Part shown: piece after piece, positions 61,570 through 64,000 of the stretch
How positions within the stretch are numbered: the stretch's first letter is position 1
Layout of the letters: each line of letters opens with the position of its first letter
Made by a program: the position numbers and the translations under genes
DNA from: Thiolapillus brandeum
Lineage (GTDB): Bacteria; Pseudomonadota; Gammaproteobacteria; Chromatiales; Chromatiaceae
Direction of reading: 5' to 3'
Assembly: GCF_000828615.1 (NCBI RefSeq)
Contig: NZ_AP012273.1
Coordinates: 2,170,001 to 2,234,000, forward strand
DNA length: 64,000 nt
Notes under the pieces: generated by a model
The model's input: only the letters and a program-made list of their open reading frames with translations
What the model was told of the DNA's origin: nothing
The model's database searches: none

Positions 61570-62528
61570 GAAAGCGCAGACGCAAGGCGGCATTCAATAA
61601 ACATTTCAGCCTTTCTGCCTGGCTGGCCCGCCATGCCCAGGTGTTCCTCTCCAGCCTGGGACGCCTGGCGCGCCGTCCCCTGGGCAGCCTCATGACCCTC
61701 ACCGTATTGGGCATCGCCATCTCTCTGCCCCTGGGGCTGCACCTGTTGGTAAACAACCTGCAGCAACTCGCCGGAAACTGGGATGGCTCCGCAAGCATCT
61801 CCCTGTTTCTCGAAGATGGCATCAGTGAGGAGCAGGCCGAAGCTCTGATGGATACCCTGAAAACCCGGCCCGATATCGGCGCGGTGCAACACATCACTCC
61901 GGAACAGGCCATGGCTGAATTTCGCCAGCATTCAGGTTTCGGTGACGCCCTGGATCTGCTGGACAGCAATCCCCTGCCTCATGTGCTGCTGGTACAACCC
62001 GCCAATCCGGATCTGCATACACAACGCATCAAACCCCTGCTGGACCACTTGAAAGCCCAGCCCGGCGTGGAACTGGCCCTGGCGGATCTTCAATGGGTGG
62101 AGCGTTTCCAGGGCATCAACCGGATGCTGGAGCGGATCGCCCTGCTCCTGGCCCTGCTCCTGGCCCTGGCGGTGCTGTTGATCATTGGCAACACCATACG
62201 CCTGGAGATCCAGAGCCGCCGGGATGAAATCGAGATCGTCAAGCTGGTGGGCGGCAGCAACAGCTTCATTCGCCGTCCTTTCCTCTACGAAGGTTTCTGG
62301 TACGGACTCCTGGGAGGCCTGCTCGCCACACTTTTGATCTGGCTGGCCTCCCTGGCCCTGCGCGGACCGGCTCAACATTTGGCAGACCTCTATCACAGCA
62401 ACTTCCACCTCGGAGGTCTGGATCTGCATACCGCCGCCCTGGTGCTCGGCATGAGCGTACTTCTGGGCATCGCAGGTGCCTGGACAGCCGTCAGCCAGCA
62501 TTTACGCGATATTGAGCCAAGCGACTGA
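61566..62528 (+). CDS. ftsX: cell-division membrane protein FtsX
   Basis: A 320-residue protein with four TM segments (about 44-65, 190-215, 243-265, 285-310) and the large periplasmic loop between TM1 and TM2 that binds EnvC-type activators. It overlaps ftsE by ATGA. A 149-base gap with a CIRCE operator follows before rpoH. Confidence 0.95.
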   Translation: MRKRRRKAAFNKHFSLSAWLARHAQVFLSSLGRLARRPLGSLMTLTVLGIAISLPLGLHLLVNNLQQLAGNWDGSASISLFLEDGISEEQAEALMDTLKTRPDIGAVQHITPEQAMAEFRQHSGFGDALDLLDSNPLPHVLLVQPANPDLHTQRIKPLLDHLKAQPGVELALADLQWVERFQGINRMLERIALLLALLLALAVLLIIGNTIRLEIQSRRDEIEIVKLVGGSNSFIRRPFLYEGFWYGLLGGLLATLLIWLASLALRGPAQHLADLYHSNFHLGGLDLHTAALVLGMSVLLGIAGAWTAVSQHLRDIEPSD

Positions 62529-62574
62529 TAAAAAAGTAAAAAAATATTTTATCCACAGGGAACTTTTGGCCTGG

Positions 62575-62601
62575 TTAGCACTCTTACATGACGAGTGCTA
62601 A
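62575..62601 (+). promoter_or_regulatory. CIRCE operator (HrcA-binding site) upstream of rpoH
   Basis: An exact match to the CIRCE consensus TTAGCACTC-N9-GAGTGCTAA (arms 62575-62583 and 62593-62601) lies 77 bases before the rpoH ATG. CIRCE is bound by the repressor HrcA in many bacteria (known). Its place here implies HrcA control of rpoH transcription. No hrcA gene lies in this window. Confidence 0.93.
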
Positions 62602-62677
62602 TTTTTCTGGCGAAGATGCCGGAGCAATGCTAACCTAATTACGTGGAAACAATTCGATTGTGGGGGTAGAACAGAAA

Positions 62678-63520
62678 ATGAACAACAAACAACTCGCTAC
62701 AGCCACCATGCCTACCGGAAGCATGGAGTCTTACATCAGCGCGGCTTTTCAATTGCCCATGCTCAGCCAGAAGGAAGAGCATGATCTGGCCGTGCGCCTG
62801 CGCGACAACAATGACCTGGAAGCCGCCCGCCAGCTGGTCATGAGCCACCTGCGCTTCGTAGTGCGTATTGCCCGCCAGTATGCGGGTTATGGCCTGCCGC
62901 AACCGGATCTTATCCAGGAAGGTACTGTGGGCCTGATGAAAGCCGTACGCCGCTTCGATCCGGAGGTGGGTGTGCGCCTGGCATCCTTTGCCGTGCACTG
63001 GATCAAGGCTGAAATCCATGAATTCATCCTGCGCAACTGGCGCATCGTGAAAATCGCAACCACCAAGGCCCAGCGCAAATTGTTCTTCAACCTCCGCTCC
63101 AGCAAAAAGCGGCTGGGTTGGTTCAGCGAGCAGGAGATTCAGGACGTGGCCAGCGACCTGGGAGTGAAACCCGAGGAAGTGCGCAACATGGAAGCCCGCC
63201 TGAACAACTACGACATGGCCTTCGATGCCAGCGACAGTGATGACGAGCACGTGGCTCCGGTGAGCTACCTGCCTGACATGAGCATGGAACCTGAGAGCAT
63301 CCTCGAAGCCGAGGACACTGAAAGGGACGAGAACGAACGTCTGTATGCAGCCATGCAGGAACTGGACGAGCGCAGCCAGGACATTCTGCGGCGCCGCTGG
63401 CTGTCCGGAAAGAAGGCCACCCTGCACGAACTGGCCGATGAATACGGCGTTTCCGCCGAGCGCATCCGCCAGATCGAAAAAGCGGCCATGAACAAGCTGC
63501 AGGAAAAAATAGCCGCCTGA
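62678..63520 (+). CDS. rpoH: heat-shock sigma factor RpoH (sigma-32)
   Basis: A 280-residue sigma factor. The RpoH box QRKLFFNLR near residue 130, sigma-2 ([22 protein letters not shown] in pieces) and sigma-4 HTH ([20 protein letters not shown]) identify it. ATG 62678 with GGGGGT upstream is chosen; a GTG at 62660 is possible. It controls heat-shock genes and is itself likely controlled by the CIRCE element upstream. Confidence 0.96.
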   Translation: MNNKQLATATMPTGSMESYISAAFQLPMLSQKEEHDLAVRLRDNNDLEAARQLVMSHLRFVVRIARQYAGYGLPQPDLIQEGTVGLMKAVRRFDPEVGVRLASFAVHWIKAEIHEFILRNWRIVKIATTKAQRKLFFNLRSSKKRLGWFSEQEIQDVASDLGVKPEEVRNMEARLNNYDMAFDASDSDDEHVAPVSYLPDMSMEPESILEAEDTERDENERLYAAMQELDERSQDILRRRWLSGKKATLHELADEYGVSAERIRQIEKAAMNKLQEKIAA

Positions 63521-63548
63521 TCAATCACTTTCTTGACAATCCCCCGAA

Positions 63549-63571
63549 AATGGCCTGCAATGCAGGCCATT
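63549..63571 (+). terminator. perfect palindrome between rpoH and bioD
   Basis: A stem AATGGCCTGCA/TGCAGGCCATT (11 bp with one central base) follows rpoH by 28 bases. There is no T-run directly after, so it may be a weak terminator or a protein-binding site. Confidence 0.55.
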
Positions 63572-63597
63572 CCTGTTCTGCTTTCTGGGGGTAGCAC

Positions 63598-64000
63598 ATG
63601 CGCTATTTCATCACCGGCACTGACACCGACTGCGGCAAGACCCTGGTCACCCTGGGTTTCATGCAGCTCTGCCAGGAACGGGGCCTGACCACGGCAGGCA
63701 TGAAACCCGTAGCCGCCGGCGCCTTGCGCACCCGGGAGGGTCTGCTCAATTCCGATGCCCTGGCCATCCAGGAACAATGCTGTCCTTCCCTGGACTATGC
63801 CGCGGTGAATCCCTATTGTTTCGAGCCTGGCGTCGCTCCCCACCTGGCCGCAGCCATGGCGGGCACCCGCATCGACCTGAGCGTGCTGGAAAAGCGGTAT
63901 CAGGCACTGGCTCAATCCCACCAGGCTGTGGTCGTGGAAGGCGCAGGAGGCTGGAAGGTGCCCCTGAACGAGGATCAGGACAGCGCCGACCTGTGCCGCC
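63598..64000 (+). CDS. bioD: dethiobiotin synthetase BioD (partial, runs off the window)
   Basis: The first 134 residues of BioD, which closes the ureido ring of dethiobiotin with ATP and CO2 (family knowledge). The P-loop GTDTDCGKT at residues 7-15, TAGMKPVAAG and VVVEGAGGWKVPLN are diagnostic. A GGGGGT Shine-Dalgarno precedes ATG 63598. The C-terminal end is beyond the window. Confidence 0.95.
   Translation, partial: MRYFITGTDTDCGKTLVTLGFMQLCQERGLTTAGMKPVAAGALRTREGLLNSDALAIQEQCCPSLDYAAVNPYCFEPGVAPHLAAAMAGTRIDLSVLEKRYQALAQSHQAVVVEGAGGWKVPLNEDQDSADLCR

Overview
The window looks like a chromosomal segment of a sulfur-metabolising gammaproteobacterium, probably Chromatiales-like. This is inferred from the housekeeping order (coaD-rsmD-M16-M16 facing ftsY-ftsE-ftsX-rpoH-bioD, plus rpoZ-spoT), from moderately high GC, and from the many rhodaneses, a multihaem cytochrome c, TauE/SafE and alkylsulfatase genes. 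No database search was possible, so no species is claimed.

Layout. 1-1218: the start of an ABC permease and its HlyD-type adaptor (minus strand). 1455-2424: a two-gene permease. 2717-8415: a plus-strand series of UspA, TauE/SafE, three small paralogous rhodaneses, a CDF cation exporter, a two-TM ion channel and a pentahaem cytochrome c. 8423-13455: a metallo-beta-lactamase-fold gene broken twice, by an IS66-family element (8940-11606, 8-bp target duplication) and an IS256-family element (11931-13328, 9-bp duplication). Removing both restores one 316-codon frame. 13665-19543: a minus-strand set of exported and outer-membrane proteins around an SdsA1-type alkylsulfatase. 19867-27703: LysR regulator, SBF transporter, ACR3 arsenite exporter, Crp/Fnr regulator with a small partner, porin and a two-domain sulfurtransferase.

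27985-34727: a complete MoxR/Bat operon on the minus strand. 34918-36516: an unrecognised coiled-coil protein with FSL(D/N) repeats and a probable PD-(D/E)XK fold. 36541-42587: an AddAB-like helicase-nuclease pair. 42660-44891: an APH/P-loop kinase fusion facing mobA. 45224-50768: an ECF sigma factor, a membrane Ser/Thr kinase with TPRs, and a large exported SLH-domain protein. 50850-53953: ubiC, spoT, rpoZ. 54134-59833: ggt, ferredoxin, coaD, rsmD and a pair of M16 peptidases. 59917-64000: ftsYEX, rpoH and the start of bioD.

Non-coding highlights. Two families of short inverted-repeat elements are scattered between genes. Family A (160-201 bp, MITE-like) is at 13456, 23880 and 44980, with a remnant at 20931. 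Family B (134-153 bp, strongly folded) is at 22400, 25184 and 27777. A REP/BIME-like pair lies at 15482-15550. A perfect CIRCE operator (TTAGCACTC-N9-GAGTGCTAA) lies upstream of rpoH and suggests HrcA control of the heat-shock sigma factor. The least explained protein is the 532-residue FSL-repeat/nuclease-like protein. No CRISPR array, tRNA or rRNA gene was seen.
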